Positions 52,296 to 61,624 of a DNA stretch of 64,000 bases are shown piece after piece; within the stretch, counting starts at the first letter, position 1, and each line of letters opens with the position of its first letter. The notes below the pieces were generated by a model, which was not told the DNA's origin, did not search any database, and saw nothing but the letters and a program-made list of their open reading frames with translations. The DNA is from Ilyobacter polytropus DSM 2926 (GTDB lineage Bacteria > Fusobacteriota > Fusobacteriia > Fusobacteriales > Fusobacteriaceae), in assembly GCF_000165505.1 (NCBI RefSeq), contig NC_014632.1:1612001-1676000 (forward strand). The letters run 5' to 3'. The position numbers and the translations under genes were made by a program.

Positions 52296-53163
52296 CTGCT
52301 ATCTCCCTTACAACTATATTCCCATATTTTTTACGGAGATTTTTTATATTTTTCCCTTTTGTACCTATAAACTCACCTTTTTTAGAGGACTTTACATAAA
52401 AAATATAGAGGTTTCCCATTTTTTCTGCATAGAGAAGATTTTCCTCTTGTATTTCAAGGGCTTTTTCTATAAACATATCCTCAAGATTTTTCTTGAGAAA
52501 GATTTTTTCAAGATTTAGATATTTTCCAGGAAGAGGGGTCTTTTCCCCTGTAAGTATATAACCAGACATTATTCTCACCTGTTTCGGCATGAATGAACTG
52601 CCTTTAAACCATAGTCCCTTATCTTTAAAGGAAATTTCTACACTTCTAATCTTTTCTTTTAGCTTTTGTCCCTTGAAATCCGTAAATTCACTGACATCAT
52701 ATGTCCCGCTTAGTTCTCTGCAGAGACTCTCTATCTTTTCTTCATTATTTTTTATCTTTGCCGCAGGGTATCTATAGCAGTATTCTCTGGCTTCTACCAG
52801 ATCAGGGATTACAAGATCAGATAGAGTCTTTTGTATTTTTTTTATTTTCATCTCTTTTTTAGATATCTCATTAAATCTTGCTTCTATTTCTTCCATATCC
52901 CCAGAGTAGCTGCTACTTACATAGAGGATATTCTCTCCTGCACTTACCTTGGCATCTGTTCTCCCTGCCTGCTGTATCCCTTTAGCCCAGGTAAAACCTA
53001 TAGAATTCATTATCTCCCGAAACCTTTCCTTTACACTTTTTTTGTTTTTTACCTCATCAAAGGAGTCAAAGGAGCCACCTCTATAAGATATATAAAAAAG
53101 GTATCCAAATTTTTTACTCTTTTCCAATTTTCTGAGATTTATCAATTTATTCTCCATATTCAT
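52285..53163 (-). CDS. Divergent TruA-like pseudouridine synthase with C-terminal KH motif
   Basis: A 292-residue protein. The first 230 residues follow the TruA fold: [13 protein letters not shown] (21-33), catalytic Asp70 in [12 protein letters not shown] (TruA usually GRTDAGVHA), and the YRYPA and [10 protein letters not shown] segments. The last 30 residues form a KH-like RNA-binding motif, [17 protein letters not shown], with a GxxG loop. Standard TruA is about 245 residues and lacks this tail. It overlaps the Tdk-BioD gene by 17 nt and the HD gene by 11 nt. Activity on tRNA positions 38-40 is inferred, not certain, given the divergence. Confidence 0.8.
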   Translation of the reverse strand: MNMENKLINLRKLEKSKKFGYLFYISYRGGSFDSFDEVKNKKSVKERFREIMNSIGFTWAKGIQQAGRTDAKVSAGENILYVSSSYSGDMEEIEARFNEISKKEMKIKKIQKTLSDLVIPDLVEAREYCYRYPAAKIKNNEEKIESLCRELSGTYDVSEFTDFKGQKLKEKIRSVEISFKDKGLWFKGSSFMPKQVRIMSGYILTGEKTPLPGKYLNLEKIFLKKNLEDMFIEKALEIQEENLLYAEKMGNLYIFYVKSSKKGEFIGTKGKNIKNLRKKYGNIVVREIADVL

Positions 53164-54379
53164 TTTCAGCCAAGATCTCCACCTTCCCGATCCTTTTTAC
53201 CGTCTCCACATTATTTTTCAAAAACTTCTTATCTTCTATATTTTCTTTGTTATTAAATACTACACCTTTTATCTTTATATCATTTCTTTTCAACACATCT
53301 ATGGTTAACAAAGTATGATTAATTGTTCCAAGGACATTTCCTGAGATCAGTATAACCTCTGATTTTTTTCTATAGTCTACAAGAAGATCTAGATACATAT
53401 AATTTTCCACAAAAGGTACTAAAAGTCCTCCAGCTCCCTCTACAAATACCACATCATTTTCAAGGAGTTCTTTGTCTATCTTTTCTTTTATAGTTTTTAT
53501 ATCCACTGATGTTTCGTCTGCTTCTGCAGCAGCATCAGGAGACATAGGCTTTTTATAGAAGAAAATATTTACATCCTCTACGTTTTTTCCCAGTAGCCTT
53601 GCATAAGCATAAGAATCCGATCCTTCCAGATTCTCAGGAAAGGTTTCACTTCCTGTTTCCACAGGTTTTATAGCTGTTACCTTAAGTCCTTTATCCATCT
53701 CTTGTTTTACAAGTTTTAGACCTGCATAAGTTTTTCCTATATCAGTGTCCGTCCCCACTATAAAGTAGAGTTTCCCCTCTTTGTTATCCTCTCTCTTTAC
53801 CACATGACATTTCCTGCACCTTGCTTCATAAGATTCACTTGCCCCTACCAAAACCACTGGATCATTGTAGTATGCAGGTTCTCCGTTTACAAGCCTCTGA
53901 GTTCTAGATGCCGGGTTTCCACACACTGCACATATAGCACTTAGTTTATCTACATACTCTGCTTTTGCAAGAAGAGAATCTATCGGTTCAAATGGTTCAC
54001 CTCTGAAATCCTGATCTAAACCTGCTACTATTACTCTTTTTCCCATATCTGAGAGTTTCTCACAGAACTCAACTACAGGCTCTCCGAAAAACTGTACTTC
54101 ATCTATACCAATTACTTCGGCATCGCTATATTTTTCATAAAATATCTTTTCCATCTCTTTTACCGAAGCAGCTGGAACTCCCTCTATGAATATGCTGCTG
54201 TGAGACACAACATTGCTTTCATCATATCTTTTATCTATAGAATGTTTAAATGCCACTACCTTTTGACTGGCATATTTAGAACGTATAAGTCTTCTTATTA
54301 GCTCCTCACTTTTTCCAGAAAACATTCCTCCTGTTATTACCTCTATCCAACCCATTCCCTCTGTGAGTAAAAAGTGCAC
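53147..54379 (-). CDS. Thymidine kinase-dethiobiotin synthetase fusion
   Basis: About 410 residues joining two complete enzymes. Residues 1-195: thymidine kinase with P-loop [11 protein letters not shown] (about 17-27), IDEVQFF (about 91), Tdk zinc ligands CAVC (about 150) and CRKC (about 189). Residues 205-410: BioD with [11 protein letters not shown] (about 207), [19 protein letters not shown] (about 310) and [16 protein letters not shown]. No stop or frameshift at the join. The start is taken as GTG at 54379, with GAGGTG six nt upstream; an ATG at codon 9 is an alternative. First gene of the cluster with TruA-KH and HD. Confidence 0.88.
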   Translation of the reverse strand: MHFLLTEGMGWIEVITGGMFSGKSEELIRRLIRSKYASQKVVAFKHSIDKRYDESNVVSHSSIFIEGVPAASVKEMEKIFYEKYSDAEVIGIDEVQFFGEPVVEFCEKLSDMGKRVIVAGLDQDFRGEPFEPIDSLLAKAEYVDKLSAICAVCGNPASRTQRLVNGEPAYYNDPVVLVGASESYEARCRKCHVVKREDNKEGKLYFIVGTDTDIGKTYAGLKLVKQEMDKGLKVTAIKPVETGSETFPENLEGSDSYAYARLLGKNVEDVNIFFYKKPMSPDAAAEADETSVDIKTIKEKIDKELLENDVVFVEGAGGLLVPFVENYMYLDLLVDYRKKSEVILISGNVLGTINHTLLTIDVLKRNDIKIKGVVFNNKENIEDKKFLKNNVETVKRIGKVEILAENEYGE

Positions 54380-54504
54380 CTTATTCACCTCGAATATATT
54401 TATTTTTGTTTATATACATATGCTTCTATAATCTAGAGTACCCTTGATTATATCATATCTCATATCTTATTACAATCTTGCCAAACTCCACTAAATATAA
54501 ATAA

Positions 54505-54530
54505 AAACCAGGTTTTATCTAACCTGGTTT
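54505..54530 (-). terminator. Intrinsic terminator downstream of cyuA and repeat A
   Basis: Ten-bp perfect stem AAACCAGGTT/AACCTGGTTT with a 6-nt loop, then TTTATTTATAT on the minus strand. It lies 520 nt past the cyuA stop with repeat A in between. Confidence 0.65.
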
Positions 54531-54595
54531 CTTAGAATTTATGCTCTTTAATCTATATTTTTTCATCTTTTAAATTAACCCGATTTGCTTTCTTT

Positions 54596-55028
54596 ATTTA
54601 AAATTAAATTATTGAATTTATCTGAAAACCTGTGTTACTTTCTTTGCTTGCCCAAAGAAAGTAACCAAAGAAAAGGCACCCCTAAAAAATACCTAAAATC
54701 CCTTCTGAACTAACTTTCTATTGAAATATAGTCGGTAAACCTCCTTATTTCAATGAAAGTGGATTTCACAAGATGATTTCTTAACGGAATTTTTTAAAGG
54801 GGAAAGTAGTTTAAAAATTAAAATATTTTTATTTTCACTCTGTGAAACTCTCTCTTTTTCTCTGTGCCCTCTGTGCCCAAAAGGTTTTATCCTTATTCGT
54901 GTTAATTTTTTTGCCTTATATTGATTTTCATTCGTGACAAAATCCTTTGACTCTAATATTCTTGTAAATTCAGTAATTTATCAGGGATTATTTTAAATAG
55001 AAACTTAAATTAAATTATTCAAACTTAA
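54596..55028 (+). repeat. Dispersed non-coding repeat, copy A (~430 bp)
   Basis: Shares start, core and end with copy B (57980-58429) in the same orientation. Begins AAATTAAATTATTGAATTTAT, carries a 13-bp hairpin GTTACTTTCTTTG/CAAAGAAAGTAAC (54634-54665), and a core of about 120 nt (54836-54952; CTCTGTGAAACTCTCTCTT, TCTGTGCCCTCTGTG, AAAGGTTTTATCCTTATTC, CATTCGTGACAAAATC) roughly 90% identical to B. The part between hairpin and core is unrelated to B. No ORF of interest. Confidence 0.85.
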
Positions 55029-55054
55029 GAAAAAATAGAATGTTTTTACTTTAT

Positions 55055-56347
55055 TTAGATAGCTGACATGATATCTAAAATCACCTTATCTGTCTCAGCC
55101 ATCCCCTCTTGTGATAATCTACCGATGTTTTTTATTGTTTCCTCAATATTTTTACTTACTATTCCATCTGCAGGATTAAATACCCTTCTGTCTAGAGCGA
55201 GCAGTGCAGAATCAAAAGCTGCGTAAATTCCAGTTGCTATCTTAAAAGCACATGAAGCCTTTGCACCGTCACAAATCAACCCAGAGATATTTGCTAAGGT
55301 ATTAGTAAGAGCATCCTCAACTGCTTTCAGATCACCATTTTCTAAAAATGCCAACGCCCCGCTGACACCTGCTGCTGCACAGACGGCTCCGCAATAGGCA
55401 GATAATCTTCCCACATTGGTTTTAATATGAATAGTTAAAGCATGTGATAAAAATAAGGCTCTTATCATTTTTTCTTTAGAAATATTTCTATCTCTGCAGT
55501 AACTTACGATTGGCAGAGAAGCTGTCATTCCTTGATTCCCACTTCCACTTGTAGTCATAACAGGGAGAGGGCATCCACTCATTCTAGCATCACTTCCTGC
55601 AGCAGCAAAACTTGCCGCTCTGTTTCTAGAATCATCACCATAAATTCCTTTATTTATATTTTCCTGAATCATTGTACCTATATTAGCACCATAGACTTCA
55701 TTAAGACCCTCGTTGGCTATAGCAGAATTTAATTCGACTACCTTTGAAAAAATAGGTTCTATCAGATCAATATCAAGTGTTTTTGCCAGGTCATAAATTA
55801 ATTGCACACTCAGTACCTCTCTGTCTGATAGGGATGAATTAAAATCAGCATCATTACATGGCCTACTAATAATAACTTTTCCGTCCTTTGTAACTTCTGT
55901 TATATTGGTATGAATATGTTTTATTTCAACACTTGCACTTTCTTCCATATGGTGTGCTACTACTTTTACATATAACTTAATGTCACTATCAATTAGTTTG
56001 ACATTAACATTTCCCTCTTTGATAAATCCTCTTGCTTTTTTTACATCTTCTTTTTCGACATTGCTGATTACAAGAAGTTTCTTTTTTGAATTTCCTCCAA
56101 AAGCCCCCAGGGCAGCAGCAGATTCAATTCCAGACATTCCACCGCTATTTGGAACTATAGCGCTTTTTACATTTTTAACCATATTTCCTGAGACATAGAT
56201 ATCTAGTTTATCAGGTAAGTCTCCTAAAATATCCACAGCCCTAGATGCTGTGTAGGCAATTGCAATAGGCTCTGTACATCCTTCGGCAGGTATAATCTCC
56301 TCATGCATAATATTTAACACTTGCTTAATAATCAAATCACTAGTCAT
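55055..56347 (-). CDS. cyuA: L-cysteine desulfidase family protein (CyuA/UPF0597)
   Basis: A 430-residue iron-sulfur enzyme of the serine dehydratase alpha-like family that breaks L-cysteine into pyruvate, ammonia and sulfide. Key cysteines are visible: EGCTEP (22-27), SGCPLPVM (about 262), YCGAVCAAAG (about 315) and CDGAKASC (about 353), the likely [4Fe-4S] ligands. Gly-rich NSGGMSG near 67. Divergent from the MocR regulator, with a consensus promoter in the shared 150-bp gap. Bracketed with that gene by two repeat copies. Cysteine rather than another substrate is inferred from the family. Confidence 0.88.
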   Translation of the reverse strand: MTSDLIIKQVLNIMHEEIIPAEGCTEPIAIAYTASRAVDILGDLPDKLDIYVSGNMVKNVKSAIVPNSGGMSGIESAAALGAFGGNSKKKLLVISNVEKEDVKKARGFIKEGNVNVKLIDSDIKLYVKVVAHHMEESASVEIKHIHTNITEVTKDGKVIISRPCNDADFNSSLSDREVLSVQLIYDLAKTLDIDLIEPIFSKVVELNSAIANEGLNEVYGANIGTMIQENINKGIYGDDSRNRAASFAAAGSDARMSGCPLPVMTTSGSGNQGMTASLPIVSYCRDRNISKEKMIRALFLSHALTIHIKTNVGRLSAYCGAVCAAAGVSGALAFLENGDLKAVEDALTNTLANISGLICDGAKASCAFKIATGIYAAFDSALLALDRRVFNPADGIVSKNIEETIKNIGRLSQEGMAETDKVILDIMSAI

Positions 56348-56369
56348 ATAGACCCCCTAAATAAAAAAT

Positions 56370-56379
56370 ATATAACACT
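56370..56379. promoter_or_regulatory. Left half of a possible MocR operator
   Basis: TATAACACTT, mirrored by AAGTGTT-GT-ATA at 56449-56460; the pair surrounds the cyuA promoter. Divergent MocR regulators usually bind paired sites in such gaps. Confidence 0.35.
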
Positions 56380-56406
56380 TGATTTACTGTTTTACTTTAT
56401 GATAAT

Positions 56407-56435
56407 ATAATATTTAAAAATAAAGAGTTTGTCAA
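56407..56435 (-). promoter_or_regulatory. Promoter for cyuA
   Basis: TTGACA (56435-56430), 17-nt spacer, TATTAT (56412-56407) on the minus strand, 60 nt before the cyuA start. Confidence 0.65.
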
Positions 56436-56497
56436 AGGTATATTAAGAAAGTGTTGTATAACAGAGATATCTACTCTGTATTTTGAAAGGGACAATT

Positions 56498-57964
56498 ATG
56501 AAAAAGTTTGATTTAACCGTAGATAAAAAATCACCGATACCTGTTTATAAGCAGATATATGAGTGTATCAAAAATAAAATTGACAGAGCCGAGCTAGTTG
56601 AAAATCAAAAGCTTCCCTCTATAAGGCAGCTCTCAATAAAACTAAATATAAATAATTTAACGATACTAAAGGCTTATAATCTCCTTGAATCTGAAAATTA
56701 CATATATAAAAAACAGGGAACCGGTGCCTTTGTAAAGAAAAAAGAGATGCTCTTGTACTTTACCCCTCCGAAAGAGCTCATGGAAAGTTTTCAGTATCAC
56801 GAGGCAGAATCACCCTCTTCTGAATACAAAAAATATCATATGTTCATCGATTTTGTAAGTGGGAGTCCATCAAAGGATATCTTACCCTATGATGAATTTA
56901 AAGAGCTCACAAAGGTAGTTTTTGAGAAAAATGGAGCTGAAATGTTTGGCTATCATGACACACAGGGTTATAAAAGACTTAGGTGTTTTTTAAGTAGAAA
57001 GCTTGAAAAACAAGGGATATCTGTATCTGATAAAAATATCCAAATAACATCTGGCTCCCAACAGGGAATAGATATTCTTATTAGAACACTGGTTTCAAAG
57101 AGAAATAATAAAATAATTACGGGAAATCCCACTTATCATGGAGCTCTCAACAATTTTAAAAAAGAGTGTAAAGTTTTTGGAGTGTCAGTTGAAAAAGACG
57201 GCTTTGACATGAAAGAACTAGAAGAGATACTGTCTACTGAAAATATTAACTTCATATACACTATGATAAATTACCAATCTCCAACTGGAATATGTTGGAG
57301 TGAGGAAAAAAAGAAACAGCTAATAAAGTTGGCTGAAAAATACAACACCTATATAATCGAAGATGACTGTCTCTCTGAGATATATTTTGGTGACAAACAA
57401 AAGTCAACATTAAAATCTCTAGATAAAGATAATACAAGAGTAATATATATCAAAAGTTTTTCTAAGGTTATCATGCCCGGCCTTCGAATGGGATATATGA
57501 TAGTTCCAGACGAATTTATCGACCAGGTTGTTACGGCAAAATTCACCTCAGATATATCGTCTTCAGGTTTTGAGCAGAGAATGTTATTTGAATTTTTAAA
57601 AGACGATTATATTTCTGACCATTTTAAAAAGTTAAGAAAGATTTATAAGGCTCGATATGAGTTTACACTTGATCAGATAAATAAAAGCAAATATTTGGAT
57701 TTAGTATACCCTATCCAAGGTGGTGTCCATTGCTGGATAAGACTCCCAGACAAAATAAACAGTAACATATTTTTTATAAAATGCCGATCTAAAGGGGTTT
57801 CCATACTCCCTGGAACAGTTTTTTTCTTTGAACAGATGGGACATGAGTATTTTAGACTTAGTTTTGCTTCTGTTAATGAGAACGAGATTAAAAACGGAAT
57901 CGATACAATGAATAAAGTAATAGAAGAGATGCTTTATTATAATCAATCAAAAGAAAATTTATAA
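56498..57964 (+). CDS. MocR-family GntR/aminotransferase-like regulator
   Basis: A 488-residue transcription factor: N-terminal GntR winged HTH (PIPVYKQIYECIKNKIDRAEL, read across residues 14-34; KLPSIRQLSIKLNIN), then a fold-type I aminotransferase domain with the PLP-binding lysine in IKSFSKVIMPGLRMGY (about 320) and the aromatic/Asp positions YQSPTG and EDDCLSE. PLP-based effector sensing is expected. Start ATG at 56498 follows GAAAGGG; an upstream TTG is less likely. It is divergent from cyuA and probably controls it, with cysteine or a related amino compound as effector. Confidence 0.92.
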   Translation: MKKFDLTVDKKSPIPVYKQIYECIKNKIDRAELVENQKLPSIRQLSIKLNINNLTILKAYNLLESENYIYKKQGTGAFVKKKEMLLYFTPPKELMESFQYHEAESPSSEYKKYHMFIDFVSGSPSKDILPYDEFKELTKVVFEKNGAEMFGYHDTQGYKRLRCFLSRKLEKQGISVSDKNIQITSGSQQGIDILIRTLVSKRNNKIITGNPTYHGALNNFKKECKVFGVSVEKDGFDMKELEEILSTENINFIYTMINYQSPTGICWSEEKKKQLIKLAEKYNTYIIEDDCLSEIYFGDKQKSTLKSLDKDNTRVIYIKSFSKVIMPGLRMGYMIVPDEFIDQVVTAKFTSDISSSGFEQRMLFEFLKDDYISDHFKKLRKIYKARYEFTLDQINKSKYLDLVYPIQGGVHCWIRLPDKINSNIFFIKCRSKGVSILPGTVFFFEQMGHEYFRLSFASVNENEIKNGIDTMNKVIEEMLYYNQSKENL

Positions 57965-57979
57965 AATAAACTACTCTTT

Positions 57980-58429
57980 TATTTTAAATTAAAGTATTGA
58001 ATTTATAAGGATTCGTTACTTTTCTCTTGAAAGAAAAGTAACCAAAAGTTCAAGCCTGTGAAAAATCAGCTAAATAACCTTGAAAATCCAAGAAAAACTC
58101 GAAACTCGCTACGCTCAGACAGTCGATTTTTTCTAAGGATTTCACTGCGGTTATTCTTAACGCTGATTTTGTCAATGGCAAGGGAAAAGAGACCGAAAAC
58201 CTCTCGCAAAAGAGAGTGTTTATAGTTTTGGTTTTAACTCTGTGAAACTCTCTCTTTTTCTCTGTGTCCTCTGTGGCCAAAAGGTTTTATCCTTTATTCG
58301 TGTTAATTTTTTTATCTTTTATAAGATTTTCATTCGTGACAAAATCTTTTGACTATGATCTTTCGATAAATTCAGTAATTTACAAGAATTTCTTTCAAGT
58401 GGAAATTTTAATTAAATCATACGTTAAGC
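57980..58429 (+). repeat. Dispersed non-coding repeat, copy B (~450 bp)
   Basis: Same orientation and termini as copy A (54596-55028). Starts TTTTAAATTAAAGTATTGAA, has the hairpin GTTACTTTTCT/AGAAAAGTAAC (58015-58042) with compensatory differences from copy A, and the same core (58236-58355). Its middle holds a long imperfect inverted repeat (58062-58170: AAAATCAGC, ATAACC, GAAAATCC, AGAAAAA and their mirror images) that is absent from copy A. Ends near TAATTAAATCATACG. No gene in 57965-58466. Confidence 0.85.
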
Positions 58430-58466
58430 TAATCTTAGATTTTTACTAAATTCTCTTTATGTCAAA

Positions 58467-58491
58467 AAAAGAGCCTCAAAAAGGCTCTTTT
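58467..58491 (-). terminator. Terminator of the opp operon
   Basis: Ten-bp perfect stem AAAAGAGCCT/AGGCTCTTTT with a 5-nt loop, T runs both sides, about 50 nt after the oppF stop. Confidence 0.85.
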
Positions 58492-58540
58492 TTTACACAG
58501 TTTTTTGTGTGGCAAATATTATAATATATATTTTAATTAA

Positions 58541-59521
58541 TTATTCAACATTGTTAATTTTTCTCCAGTGGTGACAGGCAATCTGATGCTCTCCCTCAAC
58601 AATTTCAAGTATAGGTCTTTTCTCTTTACATAAATCATCTGCATATTTACATCTTGTAGAAAATTTACATCCTACAGGAGAATTGAGAGGTGAAGGAATC
58701 TCACCTTGTAAAAATTCTCTTTTTCCTTTTTTCCCAGGCTCGGGGACAGGTATACTTGCAATAAGTGATTTTGTATAAGGATGAAAAGGCTCTGAATAAA
58801 GTTTTTTTGAAGGGCTAATTTCCATAACGTTTCCAAGGTACATTACCACTATCCTGTCAGAAATATGCTTTACAACTGATAAATCATGTGCAATAAAGAT
58901 ATATGAAAGGTTTAACTCTTTCTGCAATTTCATCATCAGGTTAATAATTTGTGCCTGAATGGAAACATCTAGTGCTGACACAGGTTCATCTGCAATTATA
59001 AGTTTAGGTTCTAATGCAAGAGCTCTTGCAATACCTATTCTCTGTCTTTGACCTCCTGAGAACTCATGGGGATATCTCTTTAGATATTCCTTCCTCAACC
59101 CTGTTAACTCCATGTATTTAATTACCAGTTCAGTTACATCCTCATTTTTTCTATGAAATTTCAGAGGTTCCCCTATTATCTCCCCAACTGTCATTCTAGG
59201 GTTTAGAGATGAAAAGGGATCCTGAAATATCATCTGAATATCTGGTCTTAATTTATTAAATTCCTCATCTTTTAATTCAGTAAGGCTTTGCCCATTATAA
59301 TATACCTTTCCTTCATGAATCGGATTAAGCCTCACCAAGGCTTTTCCCGTAGAAGTTTTTCCGCATCCTGACTCACCTACAAGTCCAATTGTTTCACCTG
59401 GTTTCAAATCAAATGATATCCCGTCAACGGCCTTTATGTAACCGACAGTCTTCTTCAATATCCCTTTTTTAACAGGAAAATAAACTTTCAAGTCTTCTAC
59501 TTTCAAAATTCTTTCTTCCAT
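58541..59521 (-). CDS. oppF: Oligopeptide/dipeptide ABC transporter ATPase F
   Basis: A 326-residue ATPase of the Opp/Dpp type: Walker A GESGCGKTST (about 48), signature LSGGQ as FSGGQRQRIGIAR (about 159), Walker B LIIADEPVSALD, and the C-terminal oligopeptide domain with CKFSTRCKYADDLC (about 289-302), the cysteine cluster of the family. Last gene of oppA-B-C-D-F. ATG has AAAGGGG upstream. Oligopeptide versus dipeptide or metal chelate is not decided by sequence. Confidence 0.93.
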   Translation of the reverse strand: MEERILKVEDLKVYFPVKKGILKKTVGYIKAVDGISFDLKPGETIGLVGESGCGKTSTGKALVRLNPIHEGKVYYNGQSLTELKDEEFNKLRPDIQMIFQDPFSSLNPRMTVGEIIGEPLKFHRKNEDVTELVIKYMELTGLRKEYLKRYPHEFSGGQRQRIGIARALALEPKLIIADEPVSALDVSIQAQIINLMMKLQKELNLSYIFIAHDLSVVKHISDRIVVMYLGNVMEISPSKKLYSEPFHPYTKSLIASIPVPEPGKKGKREFLQGEIPSPLNSPVGCKFSTRCKYADDLCKEKRPILEIVEGEHQIACHHWRKINNVE

Positions 59522-59533
59522 ATTTATTCCCCT

Positions 59534-60529
59534 TTACTCAGATTCATTAGAATCACTATACAAGAAGCATCTTGCATAATGTTCTTTTCCAAAATAAACA
59601 GCCTCAGGTTCCTTTTTTCTGCAAATCTCCATTACATATTCACAACGATCGGCAAATTTACACCCAACTGGCAAATTCAAAGGATTTGGAACCATCCCTT
59701 CTATAACGTACAATTCCTCAACTTTTTCTGAATCAAGTCTTGGCATAGATTTTTTTAGCCCTTGAAGATACGGGTGTTTTGAATCATAGAATATATCATC
59801 CACCCTGCCATACTCGACTATCTTCCCACAATACATTACCGCTACCTTGTTTGCTGTTTCAGCTACAACACCGAGATCATGTGTGATCATCAATATGGCC
59901 ATACCCAACTTTTCCTGCATCTCTTCTACAAGGTTAATTATCTGGGCTTGAATTGTAACATCAAGTGCTGTAGTTGGTTCATCTGCGATGAGAAGCTTAG
60001 GGTTGCATGCAAGGGCGATAGCTATCACTACTCTTTGTCTCATACCTCCACTCATCTGATAAGGATACTCTTTAAATCTTTTTTCAGGTGAAGGAATTCC
60101 CACTAGCTTTAAAAGTTCAACAGCCCTTTCTTTTGCTTTATTTTTACTTAATTTTTGATGTAATCTAAGAGGTTCCATAATTTGGTATCCGGCAGTTAAT
60201 ACAGGGTTAAGCGAAGTCATCGGTTCCTGAAAAATAACTGCAATATCGTTCCCCCTAATTTTTTCCATCTGTTTTTCAGAATAATTTACAAGATTATCAC
60301 CATTATATAAAATCTCTCCTTCAACGATTTTTCCAGGTGGACTTGGAATAAGCTGCAAAATAGACATGGCACTTACAGATTTTCCAGATCCTGACTCACC
60401 AACTAGTGCCAAAGTTTCACCTTCGTAAACTTTATAACTTACACCGTCACAACCCTTTACCACTCCATCGTCAGTATAAAAATATGTTTTTAGGTCTTTT
60501 ATTTCCAAAATAGGCTGTCTGTTATCCAT
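59534..60529 (-). CDS. oppD: Oligopeptide/dipeptide ABC transporter ATPase D
   Basis: A 331-residue ATPase, paired with oppF: Walker A GESGSGKSVS (about 45), signature MSGGMRQRVVIA (about 160), Walker B LLIADEPTTALD, and C-terminal CKFADRCEYVMEIC. Follows oppC by 42 nt and precedes oppF by 12 nt. The Shine-Dalgarno site is weak. Confidence 0.93.
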   Translation of the reverse strand: MDNRQPILEIKDLKTYFYTDDGVVKGCDGVSYKVYEGETLALVGESGSGKSVSAMSILQLIPSPPGKIVEGEILYNGDNLVNYSEKQMEKIRGNDIAVIFQEPMTSLNPVLTAGYQIMEPLRLHQKLSKNKAKERAVELLKLVGIPSPEKRFKEYPYQMSGGMRQRVVIAIALACNPKLLIADEPTTALDVTIQAQIINLVEEMQEKLGMAILMITHDLGVVAETANKVAVMYCGKIVEYGRVDDIFYDSKHPYLQGLKKSMPRLDSEKVEELYVIEGMVPNPLNLPVGCKFADRCEYVMEICRKKEPEAVYFGKEHYARCFLYSDSNESE

Positions 60530-60571
60530 TAGATCTAATTCAACTCCTTATTATTCGCCTTGACAACTTCT

Positions 60572-61615
60572 TTAATCTATAAGTTTCGAATCAAGTGCAT
60601 CTCTCAATCCGTCACCAAATAAGTTAAATCCAAATACTGTGAGCAATATACAAATTCCAGGAATCACTGACATCCAAACATTAACACTTAGATACTGCTG
60701 TCCAGAAGATAACATCTGACCCCAGGATGAAGTTGGGGGCTGGATACCCAATCCAAGAAAAGATAAACCAGCAACAGTAAGGATAATATCACCTATCCTC
60801 AAAGTTGATAAAACGATTATAGGTCCTATACAATTTGGAAGAATGTGTTTTGTTATTATATGCAAGTCCGGTATAGCCATAACCCTTGCAGCAGATACAT
60901 AGTCCATCTCTTTAACAAGTAAAACGGAACTACGGACAACCCTTACAAATCCCATTATACCCGTCAAACTAACAACAATAATTAAGTTTATCAGTCCTGT
61001 CCCAAAAGTTGACATAAGAACTATCGCCAGGAGAATAAAGGGAATCGAATTCCAAATCTCAACTATTCTCATTATTATATTGTCTACTTTTCCTCCATAA
61101 TATCCAGCTGTTAACCCTAGTATGGTCCCTATTAAACTGTTTATCATAACCGCAAGAACACCTACACCCATAGCCACTCTCGAACCATACAAGGTTCTAG
61201 AAAAAAGATCCCTACCAAATTCATCAGTACCAAACCAATGAGCCTTACTAGGACCTTGTGATATAGAGCTCCAGTCAATTTCTACAGGATTATATGTGGC
61301 TAAAAAAGGTGCTAGCATAACAATATAAATCATAAGAGTGATAATCCCTAGACCAAGCATTGAATTCTTATTTTTCTTTAATTTTTTTAAAGCCATATCC
61401 CACTTAGACTTTATCTGTTCTTGTTCCCTGATTTTTTCCATCAACATTTTTTTCCTGAAAACAATTGAATACAGAACAGTAAAAAGTACAAATGATAAAT
61501 ATGATATTTTCGTGTCAGTGTTCAAAAGAGCTTTTTTAACAAAAATAAAAAGAAAGAAAACGTTTAAAGTTAAGATAATTATATGTAAATAATTTTTCTT
61601 TATAATATTTTTCAC
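60572..61615 (-). CDS. oppC: Oligopeptide/dipeptide ABC transporter permease C
   Basis: A 347-residue inner-membrane permease with the BPD_transp_1 fold (about 140-347; EAA-like loop YVSAARVMAIPDLHII near 240). It has an unusually long N-terminus: about 60 residues with two additional membrane segments precede the common start (KNKNSMLGLGII). GTG start at 61615 with AGGAGG upstream. Partner of oppB. Confidence 0.92.
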   Translation of the reverse strand: MKNIIKKNYLHIIILTLNVFFLFIFVKKALLNTDTKISYLSFVLFTVLYSIVFRKKMLMEKIREQEQIKSKWDMALKKLKKNKNSMLGLGIITLMIYIVMLAPFLATYNPVEIDWSSISQGPSKAHWFGTDEFGRDLFSRTLYGSRVAMGVGVLAVMINSLIGTILGLTAGYYGGKVDNIIMRIVEIWNSIPFILLAIVLMSTFGTGLINLIIVVSLTGIMGFVRVVRSSVLLVKEMDYVSAARVMAIPDLHIITKHILPNCIGPIIVLSTLRIGDIILTVAGLSFLGLGIQPPTSSWGQMLSSGQQYLSVNVWMSVIPGICILLTVFGFNLFGDGLRDALDSKLID

Positions 61616-61624
61616 ATTGCCCTC

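Noticed and set aside
54596..58429. The two repeats as insertion-sequence ends of a composite transposon
   Set aside because: Neither copy contains a transposase frame or remnant, and no target-site duplication can be seen.
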